64,000 bases of DNA from positions 1,928,001 to 1,992,000 of the forward strand of contig JAUJEO010000019.1 of NCBI GenBank assembly GCA_030762175.1, read 5' to 3'. Below are positions 11,031 to 22,167 of this stretch, one piece after another. Both the position numbers and the translations under genes were made by a program. This stretch comes from Metallyticus violacea (taxonomy: Eukaryota > Arthropoda > Insecta > Mantodea > Metallyticidae). The notes under the pieces are model-generated. The model did no database searches. It worked only from the letters and a program-made list of their open reading frames with translations, and had not been told where the DNA came from. How positions within the stretch are numbered: the first letter of the stretch is position 1; each line of letters begins with the position of its first letter.

Positions 11031-12473
11031 CAAACTTCGAAAAAGATTTTTCTTCTTTTCGAGATTCTTTGCGCATAATATGCTTTTCTGAGGCTATCTA
11101 ATTAGTATAATGAAAGAGAACCAGTTATCTCAATTAAAAACGGAAAAAAAGTGATTCTAACGAAGTTTCCAAACTTAGAAAATAATTTTTTTTCTTTTCG
11201 AGATTCTTTGCGCATAATATGCTTTACTGAGGCTATCAAACTAGTATAATGAAAGAGAACCAGTTATCTCAAATAAGAACGGAAAAAAAGTGATTCAAAC
11301 GAAGTATCCAAACTTCGAAAGAAAATTTTTTTCTTTTCGAAATTCTTTGCGCATAATATGCTTTTCTGAGGCTATCAAACTAGTATAATGAAAGAGAACC
11401 AGTTATCTCAAATAAGAAAGGAAAAAAAGTGATTCTAACGAAGTTTCCAAACTTCGAAAAAAATTTTTTTTCTTTTCGAGATTCTTTGCGCATAATATGC
11501 TTTTCTGAGGCTATCAAACTAGTATAATGAAAGAGAACCAGTTATCTCAAATAAGAAAGGAAAAAAAGTGATTCTAACGAAGTTTCCAAACTTCGAAAAA
11601 AATTTTTTTTCTTTTCGAGATTCTTTGCGCATAATATGCTTTTCTGAGGCTATCAAACTAGTATAATGAAAGAGAACCAGTTATCTCAAATAAGAACGGA
11701 AAAAAAGTGATTCTAACGAAGTTTCCAAACATCGAAAAAAAATTTTTTTCTTTTCGTGATTCTTTGCGCATAATATGCTTTTCTGAGGCTATCAAACTAG
11801 TATAATGAAAGAGAACCAGTTAACTCAAATAAGAATGGAAAAAAAAGTGTTTCTAAGGAAGTTTCCAAACTTCGAAAAAAGATTTTTTTCTTTTCGAGAT
11901 TCTTTGCGCATAATATGCTTTTCTGAGGCTATCAAACTAGTATAATGAAAGAGAACCAGTTATCTCAAATAAGAACGGAAAAAAAGTGATTCTAAAGAAG
12001 TTTCCAAACTTCGAAAAAAAATTTTTTTCTTTTCGAAATTCGTTGCGCATAATATGCTTTTCTGAGGCTATCAAACTAGAATAATGAGAGAGAACCAGTT
12101 ATATCAAATAAGAATGGAAAAAAAGTGATTCTAAGGAAGTTTCCAAACTTCGAAAAAAATTTTTTTTCTTTTCGAGATTCTTTGCACATAATATGCTTTT
12201 CTGAGGCTATCAAACTAGTATAATGAAAGAGAACCAGTTATCTCAAATAAGAAAGGAAAAAAAGTGATTCTAACGAAGTTTCCAAACTTCGAAAAAAAAT
12301 TTTTTTCTTTTCGAGATTCTTTGCGCATAATATGCTTTTCTGAGGCTATCAAACTAGTATAATGAAAGAGAACCAGTTATCTCAAATAAGAATGGAAAAA
12401 AAAGGATTCTAAGGAAGTTTCCAAACTTCGAAAAAAAATTTTTTTTCTTTTCGAGATTCTTTGCGCATAATAT
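11031..12473 (+). repeat. 12-monomer repeat, copy 2 (partial, two monomers longer)
   Basis: It begins with the CGAAAAAGATTTTTC unit (11045) and the CTATCTAATTAG unit, then GAAGTATCC with CGAAAGAAAATT (about 11313), two GAAAGG units, AAACATCG, a GTGTTTCTAAGG unit, and GAGAGAGAACC. Part of this order (from about 10.2 kb) also recurs at about 13.95-15.54 kb, shifted by about 3746 bp. Confidence 0.68.
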
Positions 12474-13167
12474 GCTTTAAGAGGCTATCAAACTTCTATA
12501 ATGAAAAGGAACCAGTTATCTCAAATAAGAACGGAAAAAAAGTGATTCTAACGAAGTTTCCAAAGTTTTAAAAAAAATTTTTTATTTTCGAGATTCTATG
12601 CCCATAATATGCTTTTCTGGGGCTATCTAATTAGTATAATGAAAGAGAACCAGTGATCTCAAATAAGAACGGAAAAAAAGTGATTCTAACGAAGTTTCCA
12701 AACTTCGAAAAAAATTTTTTTTCTTTTCGAGATTCTTTGCGCATAATATGCTTTACTGAGGCTATCAAACTAGTATAATGAAAAGGAACCAGTTATCTCA
12801 AATAAGAACGGAAAAAAAGTGATTGAAACGAAGTATCCAAACTTCGAAAAAAAATTTTTTTCTTTTCGAGATTCTTTGCGCATAATATGCTTTTCTGAGG
12901 CTATCAAACTAGTATAATGAAAGAGAACCAGTTATCTCAAATAAGAAAGGAAAAAAAGGTGATTCTAACGAAGTTTCCAAACTTCGAAAAAAAATTTTTT
13001 TCTTTTCACGATTCTTTGCGCATAATATGCTTTTCTGAGGCTATCAAACTAGTATAATGAAAGAGAACCAGTTATCTCAAATAAGAAAGGTAAAAAAGTG
13101 ATTCTAACGAAGTTTCCAAACTTCGAAAAAAAATTTTTTTCATTTCGAGATTCTTTGGGCATAATAT
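12474..13167 (+). repeat. 5-monomer repeat, copy 1 (~694 bp)
   Basis: It starts at CTTTAAGAGG (12475), a shortened monomer, followed by GAAAAGGAACC, CAAAGTTTTAAAAAAAATT, ATGCCCATAATATGC (12601), CTGGGGCTATCTAATTAG and CCAGTGATCTC. The same series starts again at 13169. Confidence 0.8.
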
Positions 13168-13690
13168 GCTTTAAGAGGCTATCAAACTACTATAATGAAA
13201 AGGAACCAGTTATCTCAAATAAGAACGGAAAAAAAGTGATTCTAACGAAGTTTCCAAAGTTTTAAAAAAAATTGTTTATTTTCGAGATTCTATGCCCATA
13301 ATATGCTTTTCTGGGGCTATCTAATTAGTATAATGAAAGAGAACCAGTGATCTCAAATAAGAACGGGAAAAAAGTGATTCTAACGAAGTTTCCAAACTTC
13401 GAAAAAAATTTTTTTTCTTTTCGAGATTCTTTGCGCATAATATGCTTTACTGAGGCTATCAAACTAGTATAATGAAAAGGAACCAGTTATCTCAAATAAG
13501 AACGGAAAAAAAGTGATTGAAACGAAGTATCCAAACTTCGAAAAATTTTTTTTTTCTTTTCGAGATTCTTTGCGCATAATATGCTTTTCTGAGGCTATCA
13601 AACTAGTATAATGAAAGAGAACCAGTTATCTCAAATAAGAAAGGAAAAAAAGTGATTCTAACGAAGTTTCCAAACTTCGAAAACAAATTT
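13168..13690 (+). repeat. 5-monomer repeat, copy 2 (partial)
   Basis: CTTTAAGAGG at 13169 and CCCATAATATGC at 13295 lie exactly 694 bp after their partners at 12475 and 12601. The two series diverge near 13690, where this copy joins the AAACAAATTTTTTTC / GTGTTTCTAAGG monomers. Confidence 0.78.
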
Positions 13691-13949
13691 TTTTCTTTTC
13701 GTGATTCTTTGCGCATAATATGCTTTTCTGAGGCTATCAAACTAGTATAATGAAAGAGAACCAGTTAACTCAAATAAGAATGGAAAAAAAGTGTTTCTAA
13801 GGAAGTTTCCAAACTTCGAAAAAAGATTTTTTTCTTTTCGAGATTCTTTGCGCATAATATGCTTTTCTGAGGCTATCAAACTAGTATAATGAAAGAGAAC
13901 CAGTTATCTCAAATAAGAACGGAAAAAAAGTGATTCTAAAGAAGTTTCC

Positions 13950-15540
13950 AAACTTCGAAAAAAAATTTTTTTCTTTTCGAAATTCGTTGCGCATAATATG
14001 CTTTTCTGAGGCTATCAAACTAGTATAATGAGAGAGAACCAGTTATCTCAAATAAGAATGGAAAAAAAGTGATTCTAAGGAAGTTTCCAAACTTCGAAAA
14101 ATTTTTTTTTTCTTTTCGAGATTCTTTGCGCATAAAATGCTTTTCTGGGGCTATAAAACTGTATAATGAAAGAGAACTAGTTATCTCAAAGAAGAACGGA
14201 AAAAAGTGATTCTAAAGACGTTTCCAAACTTCGAAAAAAATTTTTTTTCTTTTCGAGATTCTTTGCGCATAATATGCTTTTCTGAGGCTATCAAACTACT
14301 ATAATGAAAGAGAACCAGTTATCTCAAATAAGAACGGAAAAAAGTGATTCCAACGACGTTTCCAAACTTCGAAAAAATTTTTTTTTCTTTTCGAGATTCT
14401 TTGCGCATAATATGCTTTACTGAGGCTATCAAACTAGTATAATGAAAGAGAAACAGTTATCTTAAATAAGAACGGAAAAAAAGTGATTCTAACGAAGTTT
14501 CCAAACTTCGAAAAAATTTTTTTTTTTTCGAGATTCTTTGCGCATAATATGCTTTACTGAGGCTATCAAACTAGTATAATGAAAGAGTACCAGTTATCTC
14601 AAATAAGAACGGAAAAAAAGTGATACAAACGAAGTTTCCAAACTTCAAAAAAAAATTTTTTTTTTTTCGAGATTCTTTGCGCATAATATGCTTTTCTGAG
14701 GCTATCAAACTAGTATAATGAAAGAGAACCAGTTATCTCAAACAAGAACGGAAAAAAAGTGATTCTAACGAATTTTCCAAACTTCGAAAAAGATTTTTCT
14801 TCTTTTCGAGATTCTTTGCGCATAATATGCTTTTCTGAGGCTATCTAACTAGTATAATGAAAGAGAACCAGTTATCTCAATTAAGAACGGAAAAAAAGTG
14901 ATTCTAACGAAGTTTCCAAACTTCGAAAAAATTTTTTTTTCTTTTCGAGATTCTTTGCGCATAATATGCTTTACTGAGGCTATCAAACTAGTATAATGAA
15001 AGAGAACCAGTTATCTCAAATAAGAACGGAAAAAAAGTGATTCAAACGAAGTATCCAAACTTCGAAAGAAAATTTTTTTCTTTTCGAAATTCTTTGCGCA
15101 TAATATGCTTTTCTGAGGCTATCAAACTAGTATAATGAAAGAGAACCAGTTATCTCAAATAAGAAAGGAAAAAAAGTGATTCTAACGAAGTTTCCAAACT
15201 TCGAAAAAAATTTTTTTTCTTTTCGAGATTCTTTGCGCATAATATGCTTTTCTGAGGCTATCAAACTAGTATAATGAAAGAGAACCAGTTATCTCAAATA
15301 AGAACGGAAAAAAAGTGATTCTAACGAACTTTCCAAACATCGAAAAAAAATTTTTTTCTTTTCGTGATTCTTTGCGCATAATATGCTTTTCTGAGGCTAT
15401 CAAACTAGTATAATGAAAGAGAACCAGTTAACTCAAATAAGAATGGAAAAAAAGTGTTTCTAAGGAAGTTTCCAAACTTCGAAAAAAGATTTTTTTCTTT
15501 TCGAGATTCTTTGCGCATAATATGCTTTTCTGAGGCTATC
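13950..15540 (+). repeat. Copy of ~10.2-11.9 kb, shifted ~3.75 kb (27 monomers)
   Basis: CTGGGGCTATAAAACTG (about 10396 and 14136), the AAGATTTTTCTTC unit (11045 and 14791) and CGAAAGAAAATT (11313 and 15060) keep the same order and a shift of 3740-3747 bp. Individual monomers have been gained or lost between the markers. Confidence 0.68.
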
Positions 15541-16068
15541 AAACTAGTATAATGAAAAGGAACCAGTTATCTCAAATAAGAACGGAAAAAAAGTGATTCT
15601 AACGAAGTTTCCAAAGTTTTAAAAAAAATTTTTTATTTTCGAGATTCTATGCCCATAATATGCTTTTCTGGGGCTATCTAATTAGTATAATGAAAGAGAA
15701 CCAGTGATCTCAAATAAGAACGGAAAAAAAGTGATTCTAACGAAGTTTCCAAACTTCGAAAAAAATTTTTTTTCTTTTCGAGATTCTTTGCGCATAATAT
15801 GCTTTACTGAGGCTATCAAACTAGTATAATGAAAAGGAACCAGTTATCTCAAATAAGAACGGAAAAAAAATGATTGAAACGAAGTATCCAAACTTCGAAA
15901 AAAAAATTTTTTTCTTTTCGAGATTCTTTGCGCATAATATGCTTTTCTGAGGCTATCAAACTAGTATAATGAAAGAGAACCAGTTATCTCAAATAAGAAA
16001 GGAAAAAAAGTGATTCTAACGAAATTTCCAAACTTCGAAAAAAAATTTTTTTCTTTTCAAGATTCTTT
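15541..16068 (+). repeat. GTTTTAAAA / ATGCCC monomers leading into repeat C
   Basis: This run has GAAAAGGAACC, CAAAGTTTTAAAA, ATGCCCATAATATGC (15652), CCAGTGATCTC and GAAGTATCC. It precedes repeat C here and again at 21625-22167, 6100 bp later (ATGCCC at 21752), so it travels with repeat C as part of a longer unit. Confidence 0.72.
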
Positions 16069-19000
16069 GCGCATAATATGCTTTTCTGAGGCTATCAAAC
16101 TAGTATAATGAAAGAGAACCAGTTATTTCAAACAAGAACGGAAAAAAAGTGATTCTAACGAAGTTTCCATACTTCGAAAAAAATTTTTCTTCTTTTCGAG
16201 ATTCTTTGCGCATAATATGCTTCTCTGAGGCTATCAAACTGGTATAATGAAAGAGAACCAGTTATCTCAAACAAGAACGGAAATTAAGGTGATTCTAACG
16301 AGGTTTCCAATCTTCGAAACAAATTTTTTTCTTTTCGAGATTCTTTGCGCATAATATGCTTTTATGAGGCTATTTAACTGAATAATGAAAGAGAACTAGT
16401 TATCTCAAATAAGAACGGAAAAAAGTGATTCTAATGACGTTTCCAAACTTCGAAAAAAAATTTTTTTCTTTTCGAGATTCTTTGCGCATAATATGCTTTT
16501 CTGAGGCTATCAAACTACTATAATGAAAGAGAACCAGTTATCTCAAATAAGAACGGAAAAAAGTGATTCAAACGACGTTTCCAAACTTCGAAAAAAATTT
16601 TTTTTCTTTTCGAAATTCTTTGCGCATAATATGCTTTACTGAGGCTATCAAACTAGTATAATGAAAGAGAACCAGTTATCTCAAATAAGAACGGAAAAAA
16701 GTGATTCAAAAGACGTTTCCAATCTTCGAAAAAAATTTTTTTTCTTTTCGAGATTCTTTGCTCATAATATGCTTTACTGAGTCTATCAAACTAGTATAAT
16801 GAAAGAGAACCAGTTATCTCAAATAAGAACGGAAAAAAAGTGATTCTAACGAAGTTTCCAAACTTCGAAAAAAATTTTTTTCTTTTCGAGATTCTTTGCG
16901 CATAATATGCTTTTCTGAGGCTTTCAAACTAGTATAATAAAAGAGAACCAGTTATCTCAAATAAGAACGGAAAAAAAGTGATTCTAAAGAAGTTTCCAAA
17001 CTTCGAAAAAAAATTTTTCTCTTTTCGAAATTCGTTGCGCATAATATGCTTTTCTGAGGCTATCAAACTAGTATAATGAGAGAGAACCAGTTATCTCAAA
17101 TAAGAATGGAAAAAAAGTGATTCTAAGGAAGTTTCCAAACTTCGAAAAAAATTTTTTTTGTTTTCGAGATTCTTTGCGTATAATATGCTTTTCTGAGGCT
17201 ATCAAACTAGTATAATGAAAGAGAACCAGTGATCTCAAATAAGAAAGGAAAAAAATTGATTCTAAAGAAGTTTCCAAACTTCGAAAAAAATTTTTCTTCT
17301 TTTCGAGATTCTTTGCGCATAATATGCTTTTCTGAGGCTATCAAACTAGTATAATGACAGAGAACCAGTTATCTGAAATAAGAACGAAAAAAAGTGATTC
17401 TAAGGAAGTTTCCAAACTTCGAAAAAAAATTTTTTTCATTTCGAGAATCTTTGCGCATAATATGCTTTTCTGAGGCTATCAAACTAGTATAATGAAAGAG
17501 AACCAGTTATCTCAAACAAGAACGTAAAAAAAGTGATTCTAACGAAGTTTCCAAACTTGGAAAAAATTTTTTTTCTTTTCGAGATTCTTTGCGCATAATA
17601 TGCTTTTTTGGGGCTATCAAACTAGTATAATGAAAGAGAACCAGTTATCTCAAACAAGAACGGAAAAAAAGTGATTCTAACGAAGTTTCCAAACTTCGAA
17701 AAAAAATTTTTTTCTTTTCGAGATTCTTTGCGCATAATTTGCTTTTCTGAGGCTATCAAATTAGTATAATGAAAGAGAACCAGTTATCTCAAATAAGAAC
17801 GGAAAAAAAGTGATTCTAACGAAGTTTCCAAACATCGAAAAAAAATTTTTTTCTTTTCGATATTCTTTGCGCATAATATGCTTTTCTGAGGCTATCAAAC
17901 TAGTATAATGAAAGAGAACCAGTTATCTCAAATAAGAAAGGAAAAAAAGTGATTCTAACGAAGTTTCCAAACTTCGAAAAATTTTTTTTTTCTTTTCGAG
18001 ATTCTTTGCGCATAATATGCTTTTCTGAGGCTATCAAACTAGTATAATGAAAGAGAACCAGTTATCTCAAATAAGATGGAAAAAAAGTGATTCTAAGGAA
18101 GTTTCCAAACTTCGAAAAAAAATTTTTTTCATTTCGAGATTCTTTGCGCATAATATGCTTTTCTGAGGCTATCAAACTACTATAATGAAAAGGAACCAGT
18201 TATCTCAAATAAGAACGGAAAAAAAGTGATTCTATCGAAGTTTCCAAACTTCGAAAAAAAATTTTTTTCTTTTCGAGATTCTTTGCGCATAATATGCTCT
18301 TCTGAGGCTATCAAACTAGTATAATGAAAGAAAACCAGTTATCTCAAATAAGAACGGAAAAAAAGTGATTCTAACGAAGTTTCCAAACTTCAAAAAAAAT
18401 TTTTTTTCTTTTCGAGATTCTTTGCGCATAAAATGCTTCTTTGAGGCTATCAAACTAGTATAATGAAAGAGAACCAGTTATCTCAAACAAGAACGGAAAA
18501 AAGTGATCCTAACGAAGTTTCAAACTTCGAAAATTTTTTTTTTTATTTTCGAGATTCTTTGCGCATAATATGCTTTTCTGAGGCTATCAAATTAGTATAA
18601 TGGAAGAGAACCAGTTATCTCAAATAAGAACGGAAAAAAAGTTATTCTAACGAAGTTTCAAAACATCGAAAAAAAATTTTTTTCTTTTCGCGATTCTTTG
18701 CGCATAATATGCTTTTCTGAGCCTATCAAACTAGTATAATGAAAGAGAACCAGTTATCTCAAATAAGAATGGAAAAAAAGTGATTCTAAGGAAGTTTCCA
18801 AACTTCGAAAAAAAAATTTTTTCAATTCGAGATTCTATGCGCATAATATGCTTTTCTGAGGTTATCAAACTACTATAATTAAAGAGAACCAGTTATCTCA
18901 AATAAGAACGGAAAAAAGTGATTCAAATGACGTTTCCAAACTTCGAAAAAACTTTTTTTTCTTTTCGAGATTCTTTGCGCATAATATGCTTTTCTGAGGC

Positions 19001-19253
19001 TATCAAACTAGTATAATGAAAGAGAACCAGTTATCTCAAATAAGAACGGAAAAAAAGTGATTCTAAAGAAGTTTCCAAAGTTCTAAAAATTTTTTTTTAT
19101 TTTCGAGATTCTATGCGCATAATATGCTTTTCTGAGGCTATCTAATTGGTATAATGAAAGAGAACCAGTTATCTCAAATAAGAACGGAAAAAAAGTGATT
19201 CTAACGAAGTTTCCAAACTTTGAAAAAATTTTTTTTTCTTTTCGAGATTCTTT
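16069..19253 (+). repeat. Higher-order repeat C, copy 1 (~3.19 kb, 23 monomers)
   Basis: It starts with the CCAGTTATTTCAAACAAG / TTTCCATACTTCG monomer. Markers: GAGGCTATTTAACTG (about 16367), TTTGCTCATAATATGC (16761), TTTGCGTATAATATGC (about 17175), GAACGTAAAA (about 17521), a CAAATAAGATGG deletion unit (about 18071), CTCTTCTGAGG (about 18297), the TATAATGGAAGAG unit (about 18596) and CAAAGTTCTAAAA (about 19076). These define the full unit. Confidence 0.78.
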
Positions 19254-22167
19254 GCGCATAATATGCTTTTCTGAGGCTATCAAACTAGTATAATGAAAGA
19301 GAACCAGTTATTTCAAACAAGAACGGAAAAAAAGTGATTCTAACGAAGTTTCCATACTTCGAAAAAAAATTTTCTTATTTTCGATATTCTTTGCGCATAA
19401 TATGCTTCTCTGAGGCTATCAAACTAGTATAATGAAAGAGAACCAGTTATCTCAAACAAGAACGGAAAAAAAAGTGATTCTAACGAAGTTTCCAAACTTC
19501 GAAAAAATTTTTTTTCTTTTCGAGATTCTTTGCGCATAATATGCTTTTATGAGGCTATTTAACTGTATAATGAAAGAGAACTAGTTATCTCAAATAAGAA
19601 CGGGAAATAGTGATTCTAACGACGTTTCCAAACTTCGAAAAAAAATTTTTTTCTTTTCGAGATTCTTTGCGCATAATATGCTTTCTGAGGCTATCAAACT
19701 ACTATAATGAAAGAGAACCAGTTATCTCAAATAAGAACGGAAAAAAGTGATTCAAACGACGTTTCCAAACTTCGAAAAAAATTTTTTTTCTTTCCGAAAT
19801 TCTTTGCGCATAATATGCTTTACTGAGGCTATCAAACTAGTATAATGAAAGAGAACCAGTTATCTCAAATAAGAACGGAAAAAAGTGATTCAAACGACGT
19901 TTCCAATCTTCGAAAAAAATTTTTTTTCTTTTCGAGATTCTTTGCTCATAATATGCTTTACTGAGTCTATCAAACTAGTATAATGAAAGAGAACCAGTTA
20001 TCTCAAATAAGAACGGAAAAAAAGTGATTCTAACAAAGTTTCCAAACTTCGAAAAAAATTTTTTTTCTTTTCGAGATTCTTTGCGCATAATATGCTTTTC
20101 TGAGGCTATCAAACTAGTATAATGAAAGAGAACCAGTTATCTCAAATAAGAACGGAAAAAAAGTGATTCTAAAGAAGTTTCCAAACTTCGAAAAAAAATT
20201 TTTTTCTTTTCGAAATTCGTTGCGCATAATATGCTTTTCTGAGGCTATCAAACTAGTATAATGAGAGAGAACCAATTATCTCAAATAAGAATGGAAAAAA
20301 AGTGATTCTAAGGAAGTTTCCAAACTTCGAAAAAAATTTTTTTTCTTTTCGAGATTCTTTGCGCATAATATGCTTTTCTGAGGCTATCAAACTAGTATAA
20401 TGAAAGAGAACCAGTGATCTCAAATAAGAAAGGAAAAAAATTGATTCTAACGAAGTTTCCAAACTTCGAAAAAATTTTTTTTTCTTTTCGAGATTCTTTG
20501 CGCATAATATGCTTTTCTGAGGCTATCAAACTAGTATAATGAAAGAGAACCAGTTATCTCAAATAAGAACGGAAAAAAAGTGATTCTAAGGAAGTTTCCA
20601 AACTTCGAAAAAAATTTTTTTTCACTTCGAGATTCTTTGCGCATAATATGCTTTTCTGAGGCTATCAAACTAGTATAATGAAAGAGAACCAGTTATCTCA
20701 AATAAGAAAGGAAAAAAAGTGATTCTAACGAAGTTTCCAAACTTCGAAAAATTTTTTTTTTCTTTTCGAGATTCTTTGCGCATAATATGCTTTTCTGAGG
20801 CTATCAAACTAGTATAATGAAAGAGAACCGGTTATCTCAAATAAGAACGGAAAAAAAGTGATTCAAACGAAGTATCCAAACTTCGAAAGAAAATTTTTTT
20901 CTTTTCGAAATTCTTTGCGCATAATATGCTTTTCTGAGGCTATCAAACTAGTATAATGAAAGAGAACCAGTTATCTCAAATAAGAATGGAAAAAAAGTGT
21001 TTCTAAGGAAGTTTCCAAACTTCGAAAAAAGATTTTTTTCTTTTCGAGATTCTTTGCGCATAATATGCTTTTCTGAGGCTATCAAACTAGTATAATGAAA
21101 GAGAACCAGTTATCTCAAATAAGAACGGAAAAAAAGTGATTCTAAAGAAGTTTCCAAACTTCGAAAAAAAATTTTTTTCTTTTCGATATTCGTTGCGCAT
21201 AATATGCTTTTCTGAGGCTATCAAACTAGTATAATGAGAGAGAACCAGTTATCTCAAATAAGAATGGAAAAAAAGTGATTCTAAGGAAGTTTCCAAACTT
21301 CGAAAAAAATTATTTTTCTTTTCGAGAATCTTTGCGCATAACATGCTTTTCTGAGGCTATCAAACTAGTATAATGAAAGAGAACCAGTTATCTCAAATAA
21401 GAAAGGAAAAAAAAGTGATTCTAAGGAAGTTTCCAAACTTCGAAAAAAAATTTTTTTCTTTTCAAGATTCTTTGCGCATAATATGCTTTTCTGAGGCTAT
21501 CAAACTAGTATAATGAAAGAGAACCAGTTATCTCAAATAAGAAAGGAAAAAAAAGTGATTCTAACGAAGTTTCCAAACTTCGAAAAAAAATTTTTTTCAT
21601 TTCGAGATTCTTTGCGCATAATATGCTTTAAGAGGCTATCAAACTACTATAATGAAAAGGAACCAGTTATCTCAAATAAGAACGGAAAAAAAGTGATTCT
21701 AACGAAGTTTCCAAAGTTTTAAAAAAAATTTTTTATTTTCGAGATTCTATGCCCATAATATGCTTTTCTGGGGCTATCTAATTAGTATAATGAAAGAGAA
21801 CCAGTGATCTCAAATAAGAACGGAAAAAAAGTGATTCTAACGAAGTTTCCAAACTTCGAAAAAAATTTTTTTTCTTTTCGAGATTCTTTGCGCATAATAT
21901 GCTTTACTGAGGCTATCAAACTAGTATAATGGAAAGGAACCAGTTATCTCAAATAAGAACGGGAAAAAAATGATTGAAACGAAGTATCCAAACTTCGAAA
22001 AAAAATTTTTTTCTTTTCGAGATTCTTTGCGCATAATATGCTTTTCTGAGGCTATCAAACTAGTATAATGAAAGAGAACCAGTTATCTCAAATAAGAAAG
22101 GAAAAAAAGTGATTCTAACGAAGTTTCCAAACTTCGAAAAAAAATTTTTTTCTTTTCAAGATTCTTT
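19254..22167 (+). repeat. Higher-order repeat C, copy 2 (chimeric, ~2.91 kb)
   Basis: The first half follows copy 1 closely: TATTTCAAACAAG at 19311, TATTTAACTG at about 19554, TTTGCTCATA at 19941. From about 20.83 kb it switches to monomers of the 13.7-16.1 kb kind: GAAGTATCC with CGAAAGAAAATT, GTGTTTCTAAGG, GAGAGAGAACC, CTTTAAGAGG (21625), ATGCCC (21752). The total length still equals that of copy 3. Confidence 0.75.
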
